Shown here in pieces: positions 28,535 through 36,918 of a stretch of DNA of 64,000 bases (within the stretch, counting starts at the first letter, position 1; every line of letters begins with the position of its first letter). A program made the translations under genes and the position numbers. The notes under the pieces were generated by a model. It was not told the DNA's origin. It did no database searches and was given only the letters and a program-made list of their open reading frames with translations. This DNA is from Caproicibacterium argilliputei (GTDB taxonomy: Bacteria; Bacillota; Clostridia; Oscillospirales; Acutalibacteraceae), in assembly GCF_029211325.2 (NCBI RefSeq), contig NZ_CP135996.1, positions 2,170,001 through 2,234,000 on the forward strand, read 5' to 3'.

Positions 28535-29667
28535 GGCAACACCGCACAATGGTATAAAAAATCCACGCCATCTGCCAAAGGCGGCAAACAGCGAGGAACT
28601 CTCCCAATTATATCTGCGAAGGCAAACGCAATCAGACTGCCAGGCCGGGCCTGTCAGCCAGAATCAGATTCGCCAACGCAAACATCATATTCAGTTTGGC
28701 GGTCTGCTTTTGCAGACCTCGGTATCGCGTCTTTCGGTACCGTAACAGACCTTTCACAACGGCAAAAACATGTTCTACTTTGGCACGAACCGATGACTTT
28801 TCGTGCTCTCTGCGCTTGAGTTGGGCTTGCGACCTGTTGGAACCCTTTTTGATTTGCGATGGGCGACGATTGAACTTGTAACGGATACGCTTGCCAGCAT
28901 TGTTCTTTATAATGGCATCCTCGCGCTTTTCCGCTCCCAAATATCCGCTGTCTCCGTATACAACGCTTTCCTCTCCGGTCAGCAGTTTGGAGGTCATGGC
29001 GACATCATGGACATTGGCGGCCGTTACCTCAACCGTGTGAACAAGCCCGCTATCCTTATCCACCCCAACATGTGCCTTGTAGCCAAAGTGCCACGCATTG
29101 CCCTTCTTCACCTGATGTGCATCCGGGTCTCGCTGCTTCTCCTGATTTTTCGTGGAGGACGGAGCGGCTATGATGGTGGAATCCACAATGGTACCCTTTT
29201 TCAGAAGCAGTCCCTTTTGTTGCAGCAAATTTGCCACCTGCGCAAACAACTGCTCCTGCAAACCGTTTTGTATGAGAATATTACGAAATCTTCCCAGCGT
29301 ATCCCCGTCCGGCACCTGATTGCTTGATTCCACGCCGCAGAAATCCGAAAAGGCACGACTGTCGATCGTTTCAGCCACCGTTGCTTCGTCGGATAGATTA
29401 TATAGGTTTTGCAGCAGATACAGCCGCAGCATCAGTTCCAAATCATAGGGCTTGTTTCCGTGCTCTCCTTTGTAGTAGCACGGCTTGATCATGGCCACCC
29501 ATTTCCCCCATGGAACGATGCGCTCAATCTGCTCGAGAAATTCTTTTTTCTTCGTACGCACCTGTGCCAGTTCATCGCACAGAGCTGACATACTCATCTG
29601 CTTATCCATATACCTATTTTATCATATCTCGCTTCTTACCGCAGCTTTTTTTCTGTGCGGTGTTGCC
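28535..29667 (-). mobile_element. IS5-family insertion sequence, copy 1 (1133 bp)
   Basis: The terminal inverted repeats begin GGCAACACCGCACA at both ends. A four-base target duplication CTAA (28531-28534 and 29668-29671) fits the YTAR preference of IS5-group elements. It carries one intact transposase gene on the minus strand, the same direction as the operon it interrupts. A near-identical second copy is at 36919-38030. Confidence 0.93.
28632..29609 (-). CDS. IS5-family transposase (copy 1, full length)
   Basis: The 325-residue DDE transposase is close in layout to IS5 itself: DUF772-type N-terminus (PWGKWVAMIKPCYYKGEHGN), first Asp in GTIVDSTIIAAPSSTKNQEKQRD, second in VYGDSGYLGAEKR, and Glu in RAKVEHVFAVVKG. 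The frame is intact with proper IS ends and a target duplication. The insertion is therefore recent and could still be active. Confidence 0.93.
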   Translation of the reverse strand: MDKQMSMSALCDELAQVRTKKKEFLEQIERIVPWGKWVAMIKPCYYKGEHGNKPYDLELMLRLYLLQNLYNLSDEATVAETIDSRAFSDFCGVESSNQVPDGDTLGRFRNILIQNGLQEQLFAQVANLLQQKGLLLKKGTIVDSTIIAAPSSTKNQEKQRDPDAHQVKKGNAWHFGYKAHVGVDKDSGLVHTVEVTAANVHDVAMTSKLLTGEESVVYGDSGYLGAEKREDAIIKNNAGKRIRYKFNRRPSQIKKGSNRSQAQLKRREHEKSSVRAKVEHVFAVVKGLLRYRKTRYRGLQKQTAKLNMMFALANLILADRPGLAV

Positions 29668-30553
29668 CTAATTCAAAATATTGAGATTTATTTCTCTGAT
29701 TATATGTATAAAATACTTTGTTACTGCAAATTCGGATAGCACCTTCATTCGCCTTTGCAAATCCTTGTAGTAAATCAAGTCCTAGGCCACGAGGAATCAA
29801 TGAGCCTTTTCCCTTGTTGGCGGTGCTATTTCCTCGTTTCATTGCCCATTTAAATGCTTGAATCTCTGTTAAGTTTGTATCCACATTTTGAATTATTTTC
29901 TGTGGGATTCCAATACCTGTATCGTAACATGCAAAACAGTATTTATACTTTTGATTCTTAAAAAATTTACCACCGATTACCCATTTTCCTTCAGAATGCT
30001 CCAGACTGTTATTATACATTTCACCAACCTTGGATGTGAATAAGGCTGCCAAATCATCACTCATTTCGACAGGAGCATCCATCGTTATCTCCTTTACTAA
30101 CGTATAGATGTCTTTAACCCCTTTGATAATACGGGAGTTTTTTTGCAAATAGGGAGCAATATCAACATGGTCCTGTATTCCATTTAAGTTGGGTATATAT
30201 CCACTCTTGTAAAACAGTAATTGACTCCTATTATTGCAAATAATGTGAACGGTTTTTCCATGGCATTCAGCAAGTGTTGGTAAAGTACTGATACAAAATA
30301 AGAACGATAGCCCTAATCGCTTTTCAATATCAATGTGCAACTCAATTTCATGCTCAGGGGATGTAAGGATCTCTTGTTGAAGTTTTGCAAATCTATCGTA
30401 GGAAGGCTTTGTGGATATTAACGACATCTGCAAGTTTATGGTCTTCAAAAAATCGCCTTCCCTTCTTGTGGTGAAAATCAAGTTACCAAAATTCTTTAAT
30501 ACTTTATATTATATCATATGCGTAGTAACAAATCCATTGCCCTTCTTCGCTTT

Positions 30554-30757
30554 TCAATAGTCTGGGAATAGGTCAAGCCCAGCGTACTCGGCGTCGCTCA
30601 TGCCCTGGAGCTTTCCCAGCACGGAATCCGTCAGGGCCAGAAGCTCCGTTTCCTCCGCGCCGAGATAGCTGCGCATCTGCGTCAGTTCTGCAATCAGTCC
30701 CTCCCGCGTCCCGGTATTATAAATGCACATCAGGTTGATTTCATCGTTGGTAAACAT
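30554..30757 (-). CDS. TTRAP-like transposon-transfer assisting protein
   Basis: The 67-residue protein (MFTNDEINLMCIYNTGTREG, then LIAELTQMRSYLGAEETELL and a DLFPDY end) matches the small TTRAP family found in Tn1549-like conjugative elements; its biochemical role is not known. The ATG overlaps the stop region of the ArdC-like gene (TGATATG) and has GGAG upstream, so the pair is translationally coupled. The longer in-frame extension is only the shadow of the upstream gene. Confidence 0.78.
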   Translation of the reverse strand: MFTNDEINLMCIYNTGTREGLIAELTQMRSYLGAEETELLALTDSVLGKLQGMSDAEYAGLDLFPDY

Positions 30758-30758
30758 A

Positions 30759-33245
30759 TCAACGCTCCATTTCCGCGCCTCTGTCGGGCGCTGCTTTTTT
30801 GTGTTCCCGGTTGACCGGCTGGCTTCGGAGCTGTTCCACGACGGATTTTTTCTTTTCGTCATGTTCCCGCCGAGACGCCTCGGCAAGCTCCAGAAGGGAG
30901 ATCGGCTGACCGGTTTTGGCCTGTTGCTCCAGCTCCGCGACGGTGGGATTTTTTCCGTTGTCGATGATGCCGTCGATCATATCGTAATCATCCTCCATCG
31001 CAATTTCCGCGCTTTTCAGGTAATTTTCCGGTTTCAGGAAGGCCGGAAGCTCCTGAAAACCGAAGCTGTCCACGTAATGACAGGATACAACGCCGTTCTG
31101 CTTTAATGCAACGATGTCGCTGACAGATAGGCTCGGCCTGTGATAATCGGTGGAATGGTCGTTGTTGAACCTGTCCCACAAAACGGACAGCCTGTCATCT
31201 GTGTTGCCGGTATCGGTGAGCGGGGCAGTATAGGCGAGATCATAGTTTCCGTGGTCTACGGCGATCCCCTTGGATTCCAGCCAACTGAGCGGTTCAAACC
31301 GGATGTCCCGCAGTTCGTCGCCGCCCTTGACCTGATAGATGGCGAAAGCGTCCTGAGAGGTTTTCAGAAAAGCGGCTTCCCGCTGCTCCTGATGCTTCAT
31401 TCGGTCCTCTATGGCAGAGGAAAATTCTCGGCTTTCTTCCCATTCCTCGCGGCTTACGGCGAACAGGCCGCTGTGTGCCTGAATCTCATCCGGGTCGAAT
31501 GCCATACTCGCACCGCCGTCCTCAATCATGTAAACGGTGAGATCCTGCTCAAAAAGTTCCAGCGCCCGGTCTTTGGAGAGGGGCAGCAGATCGCCGTCCA
31601 GATACCCACAGGCTTCCAGATCGGCTACGGTTAGGTCTGAATCCGGCATGGGGTATTCGTCGAGCGCCAGCTCCGGTGCGTCCGGCAGCATATCCGCCGC
31701 TTTCGATTGGTCGGGCGCTGTCCGCGTCTCCAGTGCGTCCGGCTCATGGTCGCCCAAATTATTTTTACGGATATATTCCTGTACATCCTGTTCCCGCACG
31801 GCGGCAATCTTGCTCAAAATATCAAGCGACACCTTTTCCGAGGTTGCAGGGGTCAGGTGTTCAAGGACAAGCGCCTGTTGATACGCGGTCGAAATGGAAC
31901 TGACGTCCTCGTCGGCAAATCCGTTTGTCGTTTCCCGCAGGCTTTCCTTATCGTAAAGGGTATAACCGTATCCGTCCTCGTTTTCCTTCAAATAAAGATA
32001 GGCGGCGTTGTCCAGCAGATACATCGCCTCGATTTCCCTCGGCGGGTAGATTTTTTCGATTTCATCCAGCCGCCGCAGCAGCTCATCTGGGGAGAGAGCG
32101 CCGTCTTTTTTTGCGGCGTTCAAAATATCGTCGCGGGCACTCTTTCCGTAACCGCTTTTCAAATCTTCCACGGTGGCCGGGACTTCTTCCTCCATGGAGT
32201 TGAGCGGGAACGGCGGCTCCATGACAGAAGCCGTGTACCGGTATGCGTCCCCAGCGAACTGTTCCAGAACGGTATCATACTCTTTCAGCGCCGCGCGAAA
32301 ACTTTGGTCGATGTCGGAAATCAGGCCGGAGACGGTTTTATTGATGGTTTCCAGAGAAGCCCGCAGCTCCGGCAATTCCTTGTCCTTGCTCCATGAAGCG
32401 ATATAGCCGAAGCTGTTTTCGCCGGTCTGGATGCCGTAATACTGGCAGACGGCATAAGAAACACTCTCGGCCTCCACTTCCTCGGTATTCCGGTCTTTTG
32501 GTTTGGGCGGTTCGGCGGTTTCGTCGCCCTGCGCGGCAGCAAGGCGGGCCTGCTCATAGCTTCCACCCCACGAAACCGCTGGTTTCGCGGGGACCCCGGA
32601 ATGCAGCGTGGCGTGAGTGATTTCGTGGACGGCTGCGGAGACGGTCTGCACCTCGCTCATGCCGGACCGGATAGCGATACGCTGATTTGTCACGCTGAAA
32701 TAGCCGTCCGTATTCGGCTCCATCGCTTCAAAAGCAAGCGGGACGGGGGACGAACGCCGCAGCGCCTCCACGAAAATCTCATATTGCTTCACGTTCCCCA
32801 TGAGATCATTTGCAAGCGTCGGTAGCGGCTTTCCCTCGGTCTGGGACACGTCAAAGACCGATACCACCTTGTACATGGGGATTTTGATTTCCTTTTCCTC
32901 CATAATGACCTTACCGTCCGTATCCAGCATAGGAGCCTTGGTATCCGGGTCGAGCTTTTCTTCCTCGATTTTCTTTTTGAACGGCGTGGGCGCGATGATT
33001 TTGATGCCTTTTTCGCCCCGCATAACGTTCCGGCTGAACTGATCGCGCCATTTGTTGAACCCGGCAACGAGGGTGGCGTCCGGCTTCTGCATGTAAATCA
33101 GCATGGTATTGTTGCCGGAATATCGGTGAAACCGGGACATGGTTTGGAGGTACTGCGCGTATCGGTCGCTCTGGAACAGATTTTGGATGCCCTGTTCGAT
33201 GCTGTCGGTGATTTCTTTCAGCCGTTCCTTGTTTTTTTCGGCCAT
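30759..33245 (-). CDS. ArdC-like antirestriction / conjugative-element protein with metallopeptidase motif
   Basis: The protein has 828 residues from the ATG at 33245, which has AAAGGAG seven bases upstream. Residues 1-145 are an ArdC-type ssDNA-binding domain (SRFHRYSGNNTMLIYMQKPD, VAGFNKW, MRGEKGIKI). Residues about 195-215 hold a zinc-peptidase HEITH motif (207-211), as in ArdC C-terminal domains. The long remainder is Asp/Glu-rich with YodL/LPD-like segments. Such proteins enter with conjugating DNA and protect it from restriction. It is intact, unlike its neighbours, and precedes the TTRAP gene. An upstream hairpin may attenuate it. Confidence 0.8.
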   Translation of the reverse strand: MAEKNKERLKEITDSIEQGIQNLFQSDRYAQYLQTMSRFHRYSGNNTMLIYMQKPDATLVAGFNKWRDQFSRNVMRGEKGIKIIAPTPFKKKIEEEKLDPDTKAPMLDTDGKVIMEEKEIKIPMYKVVSVFDVSQTEGKPLPTLANDLMGNVKQYEIFVEALRRSSPVPLAFEAMEPNTDGYFSVTNQRIAIRSGMSEVQTVSAAVHEITHATLHSGVPAKPAVSWGGSYEQARLAAAQGDETAEPPKPKDRNTEEVEAESVSYAVCQYYGIQTGENSFGYIASWSKDKELPELRASLETINKTVSGLISDIDQSFRAALKEYDTVLEQFAGDAYRYTASVMEPPFPLNSMEEEVPATVEDLKSGYGKSARDDILNAAKKDGALSPDELLRRLDEIEKIYPPREIEAMYLLDNAAYLYLKENEDGYGYTLYDKESLRETTNGFADEDVSSISTAYQQALVLEHLTPATSEKVSLDILSKIAAVREQDVQEYIRKNNLGDHEPDALETRTAPDQSKAADMLPDAPELALDEYPMPDSDLTVADLEACGYLDGDLLPLSKDRALELFEQDLTVYMIEDGGASMAFDPDEIQAHSGLFAVSREEWEESREFSSAIEDRMKHQEQREAAFLKTSQDAFAIYQVKGGDELRDIRFEPLSWLESKGIAVDHGNYDLAYTAPLTDTGNTDDRLSVLWDRFNNDHSTDYHRPSLSVSDIVALKQNGVVSCHYVDSFGFQELPAFLKPENYLKSAEIAMEDDYDMIDGIIDNGKNPTVAELEQQAKTGQPISLLELAEASRREHDEKKKSVVEQLRSQPVNREHKKAAPDRGAEMER

Positions 33246-33274
33246 ATAGTGCTCCTTTCGCAGATCATAAAATT

Positions 33275-33326
33275 GAAAAAAGCGCGCCCCCGCACAGGCC
33301 GGGATAAACCCATGTGGGAGCGCGCT
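33275..33326 (-). terminator. Terminator/attenuator before the ArdC-like gene
   Basis: AGCGCGCTCCCACA pairs with TGTGCGGGGGCGCGCT (one mismatch) and is followed by five or six T on the minus strand. It directly follows the 100-residue ORF, so topB-side transcription ends or is attenuated here. Confidence 0.8.
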
Positions 33327-33328
33327 CA

Positions 33329-33631
33329 TTATTTGTCTTCGGAGCGTATGCTCCTGCTGGGAGGGCGTATTTTCGCTGCTTTAGCCCGCAAACTGTCGGC
33401 TTCGCGCCGTCGGTCGCTGTACGGTTCCCGGACGGAAACACAGCGTTTGGGGACGAGATAGCTGACGGCCCCGCGATGCTCTGGGCGCTCCGGTTTCACT
33501 TTGTCGGGGTATTTTTCGGAGAGCCGTTTGAGCTTTTGCATGAGTTTCTTATTATGCGTGTAAACGCTGGCCGTCGTTTCTTCCTCGTTATAGCAGATGA
33601 TCGTCTCCCGCTCATATTTCGTAAGTTTCAT
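33329..33631 (-). CDS. Small conserved conjugative-element protein, function unknown
   Basis: The 100-residue basic protein (MKLTKYERETIICYNEEETT, then ASVYTHNKKLMQKLKRLSEK) is of the type that follows topoisomerase III genes in Tn1549-like elements. I cannot assign a function; it is rich in Lys/Arg at the C-terminus and may bind nucleic acid. Its ATG overlaps the topB stop (ATGA), a sign of coupling. A strong terminator follows at once. Confidence 0.6.
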   Translation of the reverse strand: MKLTKYERETIICYNEEETTASVYTHNKKLMQKLKRLSEKYPDKVKPERPEHRGAVSYLVPKRCVSVREPYSDRRREADSLRAKAAKIRPPSRSIRSEDK

Positions 33632-35713
33632 GATCCGCCCCGCTTTTTCGTCCCCGGATCAAATTCCAGCCTGAAATTGACGTGCTCCCCGGTGTCCTCC
33701 AGAATCATCGTCGCGTCGTAGGTCTTGCCGGTTTTTTCGGAATAGCAGCCGGTGAGCCTTACGCGCCCATCCTTCAGGAGCGCGGCGGCGACGGGCTTTG
33801 TCAGCGTCTTTTTCTTGGCGGCGAAAAACCGGTTGTCTTTCCAAAGCCCAAACTGGCAACCGTCGTTCTCGCAGAAAAAGCCTTTCTTGCTCTCGTTCAC
33901 GCTGCCGCCGCAGCGGGGGCATTTGCCGATTATCTCGCGCCCGGAGGGAAGCAGCACCTCCGCGCCCCTGACCGGCGCATAGGTTTTCACCAGTTCCCGG
34001 AGCATCCCGGCGATGCCGTCCATAAAGGCGTCCGGCTCCAACTCTCCGCGATCCACCTGTTTGAGCCGGTTTTCCCATTCGGCGGTCAGCAGCGGGGATT
34101 GAAGCTGTTCCGCAGGGCGGTAATGAGCTTTTCTAGAATGGCCGCGCGGGTGGCGGGGGTGCCGAGGCCCTTTCTTTCCGCATCGTCCGGCGCGTCGTCG
34201 CAAACTTCGCTTTGCTCATTTCCGCCTTGCGGCGAAAAACTCGCCCGCTCCGTTGTTCCTCCTTTCCCCACAAAGTCTTTCGACTTCGCGGGGACCCCGT
34301 GTTTTGCACCCGCCGTCTCCATCGCGGAAAGGAGGGTATCCTCCGTGTAATGCTTGGGCGGCGAGGTTTTGCCCTCCTTGACGGAAACAGAGGAAACAGG
34401 GACACTTTGCCCTTCCGTCAACTCTGGCAGGGACTTGTCGGCCTGTTCCCGCAAATAGGCTTTCCAGCCGGGAATGAGGACCGTTTTGCCCTTGGCCGCA
34501 AAACCATACCCGGCGCAGTCCAGCGTGACGGCGGTTTCGGCGTATTGGTGCGGTCTGCCGACCGCGCAGAGAAGCTGCCGGGAAACCAGCCGCAGGATTT
34601 CACGCTCCCCGGCAGGCAGCGCGGAACAGTCCGCTTTTCCCGCGCCGGAGGTGGGAACGACGGCGTGATGGTCGCTGACCTTCACGCTGTCGCAGACCTG
34701 ACCGGCGTTGAGCTTTTCGGGAATATCCGCGCCACAGATTGCGGCGGCGACGGAAGCAAGCGCCAGAACGGTTCCTTCCATATCGTTCGTCAGAAACCGG
34801 CTGTCGGTGCGGGGATAGGTACAGAGTTTTTTTCATAGAGCGATTGCAAATAGTCCAGCGTCTGCTGGGCTGTGTAACCGAGCAGACGGTTGGCGTCGCG
34901 CTGGAGGGTGGTCAGGTCGTAGAGCGCGGGAGCTTTCTCAAATTTTTCTTTCCGCTCCACGTCCCTGACGGTTGCCGTTTTCTCTTTGCAGGCGGCGGCA
35001 ACGGCTTCGGCCTCCGGTTTCTGTTTGAGCTTGTCGCCGGTGGCGGTGAAGCCGCCGCAGTCGAGGCTGACCGTATAGAACGGCTCCGGCTGAAACGCGG
35101 AAATCTCCGCTTCCCCCTGCACGATGAGCGCCAGCGTCGGGGACATGACGCGCCCGACGTTCAGAGTACGATGGTATAAAACTGAAAACAGGCGCGTCGC
35201 GTTGATACCCACCAGCCAGTCGGCCTTGGACCGGCAGAGCGCGGACTGATGCAGACCGTCATAGTCCCGGCCCGGTTTCAGGTCGGTAAAGCCTTGCCGG
35301 ACAGCCTCGTCCTCCATTGAGGAAATCCAGAGCCGTTTCATTGGCTTGGTGCAGCCCGCCATGTCGTATACGGTGCGGAAAATCAGTTCGCCCTCGCGTC
35401 CGGCGTCGCAGGCATTGACGACTTCATCCACATCGTCGCGGCGCAGCAGGGTACGGAGAATACTGAACTGTTTTTGTTTATCGCCGCTTATGGCAAACCG
35501 CCAGTTTTCCGGCAGAATAGGTAAATCTTCGCGCCGCCATTTGGCGTACTTTTTATCATAAGCGTCGGCGCTTGCCAGCTCCGCCAGATGGCCGAAGCAC
35601 CATGAAACGAGGTAGCCATTACCCTCCAGAAACCCGTCGCCGCGCTGCTTTGCGCCGATTACGGCGGCGATGCTTTGAGCAACCGAGGGCTTTTCACTTA
35701 TTATGAGTTTCAA
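33628..35713 (-). pseudogene. topB: DNA topoisomerase III (type IA), frameshifted twice
   Basis: Element-borne topoisomerase III with Toprim start LKLIISEKPSVAQSIAAVIG, acidic DAGREGELIF and GRVMSPTLALIVQG. The first break is in the A7/T7 run at 34827-34833: one more A would turn YEKNSVPIPAPTAGF into YEKKLCTYPRTDSRF, restoring the catalytic Tyr. The second is near 34100, where EKLI runs into ALRNSFN instead of PEQLQSPLLTAEWE. About 25 usual residues also seem missing there, perhaps through recombination between short repeats. The end has a CPRCGG..CENDGC zinc motif. TTG at 35713 with AAAGGAG is the likely start. Confidence 0.85.
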
Positions 35714-35739
35714 TTCTTTCTCCTTTCGTGCAAACATAG

Positions 35740-35769
35740 AAAAAAGGCAACCGATTTCTCGATTGCCCT
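35740..35769 (-). terminator. Terminator of the LytTR/DUF3021 unit
   Basis: GGCAATCGA-GAAA-TCGGTTGCC forms a stable GNRA-loop hairpin followed by six T on the minus strand. It lies between the DUF3021 gene and topB. Confidence 0.85.
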
Positions 35770-35842
35770 TACACAGTAGCAGTTATTCATTTTGAAATGC
35801 TGAAAATTTCGGTTCCAAGTAATGCTTATAATGCTTTTTGTG

Positions 35843-36286
35843 CTATTTAATATCGTGTTCTTTCTGAAACTGGTTAATGCAATTCATGTATTTTTGAGAC
35901 TGCTTCTTTTGCCAAGTGCTAAATATAATAACTACGAATGCAACTATGAGAACAAACAAAAATGTAAAAGCAAAAAATTTTGCAACGTCCCGGAGGGGAT
36001 TGAAACTGACAAAGCTCAGAAGATACAGTGATAATCCGTAAAGGGATGCACCAACGATGGCTATTCTGATTTTTGAAGAATGAATTGGAATTACAATGTC
36101 AGTAACACCTAGTATGCCACCAAAAAACAAAAACGCATCAATCAGCAATAATTGTCCAATAAATTCTGTCCTAAACATTTGTTTGCTCATGACAATACAA
36201 TAGATATATGCTCCTATCATGGCAATTGCAAAAAATGTTATGCAAATTTTCAATATAAAGAAAAATTGATCTTTTTTGTTGCCCAT
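35843..36286 (-). CDS. Four-helix membrane protein, DUF3021-like
   Basis: The 147-residue protein has four predicted membrane segments (near 8-30, 44-62, 72-92 and 100-123) and a charged tail. Size, topology and position after a LytTR regulator gene match DUF3021 proteins, small membrane partners of LytTR regulators in Clostridia. Its molecular role is unknown; a role in tuning the regulator is inferred. It starts 11 bases after the LytTR stop, so the two are one operon. This pair is AT-richer than the transfer genes beside it. Confidence 0.65.
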   Translation of the reverse strand: MGNKKDQFFFILKICITFFAIAMIGAYIYCIVMSKQMFRTEFIGQLLLIDAFLFFGGILGVTDIVIPIHSSKIRIAIVGASLYGLSLYLLSFVSFNPLRDVAKFFAFTFLFVLIVAFVVIIFSTWQKKQSQKYMNCINQFQKEHDIK

Positions 36287-36297
36287 AGTTCTACCTC

Positions 36298-36747
36298 CTA
36301 ATTGGCTCCCATTTTTATAAATTTGTTAAACTCTTTGACAAATCTTCTGGACACGATAATGTGCTCACTGTTGTCCATTGTAATATCCAAATTTCCATTC
36401 AGTAATTTGACTACATTTTTCACATGGATAATATTGATTACAATTGACTTAGAGATACGCACATAGCCGTAAAATAAATCGCAACTTGTCAACTCATAAA
36501 GTCGTAACATGACTTCTGCAACTTGGTTATCCAAATAAGCGAAAGTCCTTCTGTCAACGGCTTCAAAATACAGTATTTGCGAAGGAGATATCATGACTGC
36601 TTCATCGTCGATTTTTGCGGCAATTTTTTTATCGCAGTAGGTATTTAATGCAGAAACAATTGCATCCACTTCTCGGGTTTTCTCATGGCATCGTATGTCC
36701 ACTTCTGGATGTGACAAAGGATGACCTGTAAGAATTGATATTTTCAG
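36298..36747 (-). CDS. LytTR-domain DNA-binding regulator
   Basis: The protein has about 149 residues and no receiver domain. The C-terminal 100 residues are a LytTR domain (ILYFEAVDRRTFAYLDNQVA, then YGYVRISKSIVINIIHVKNV and IIVSRRFVKEFNKFI). CTG at 36747 is proposed as start because AAGGAGG lies nine bases upstream and the sequence then reads like the family N-terminus (KISILTGHP). ATG at 36777 is the alternative, with a weaker site. A perfect palindrome CTTGTAGCTACAAG (36761-36774) lies just upstream and could be an operator. It is coupled to the DUF3021 gene. Confidence 0.75.
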   Translation of the reverse strand: MKISILTGHPLSHPEVDIRCHEKTREVDAIVSALNTYCDKKIAAKIDDEAVMISPSQILYFEAVDRRTFAYLDNQVAEVMLRLYELTSCDLFYGYVRISKSIVINIIHVKNVVKLLNGNLDITMDNSEHIIVSRRFVKEFNKFIKMGAN

Positions 36748-36918
36748 ATTCTTGCGCCTCCTTGTAGCTACAAGCATTATTATATCTATCCCTTTTCCCA
36801 CATTCAAGGGAATCTGCTTAAGCGGTATAATAAAGAACATATGCGGTAAAACCGCAACGTTTTTTACTTGTAATATAAATGATGCGTGATTCGGATTTTT
36901 ATCCAAGCAATCATTTAA

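Larger units (their letters stand above)
28457..30448 (-). pseudogene. GHKL-family ATPase gene split by an IS5-family element
   Basis: The gene occupies 29668-30448 and 28457-28534, with IS5 copy 1 between. Removing the IS and one CTAA duplicate restores a 284-residue frame in which QYFEL continues as DNAFAGTLYEMDIIADNQHR and ends YVLK-stop, 21 bases before the DUF4325 ATG. Bergerat-fold boxes are complete in the first part: EMYNNSLEH (Glu143, Asn147), YDTGIGIP (Asp176) and RGLGLDLLQ. The N-terminal 110 residues look STAS-like. TTG at 30448, with AGAAGGGAAGG upstream, is the best start; a TTG at 30481 lacks a site. As it stands the frame ends inside the IS with a foreign GQHRTEKKLR tail, losing 24 native residues. 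Confidence 0.85.
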
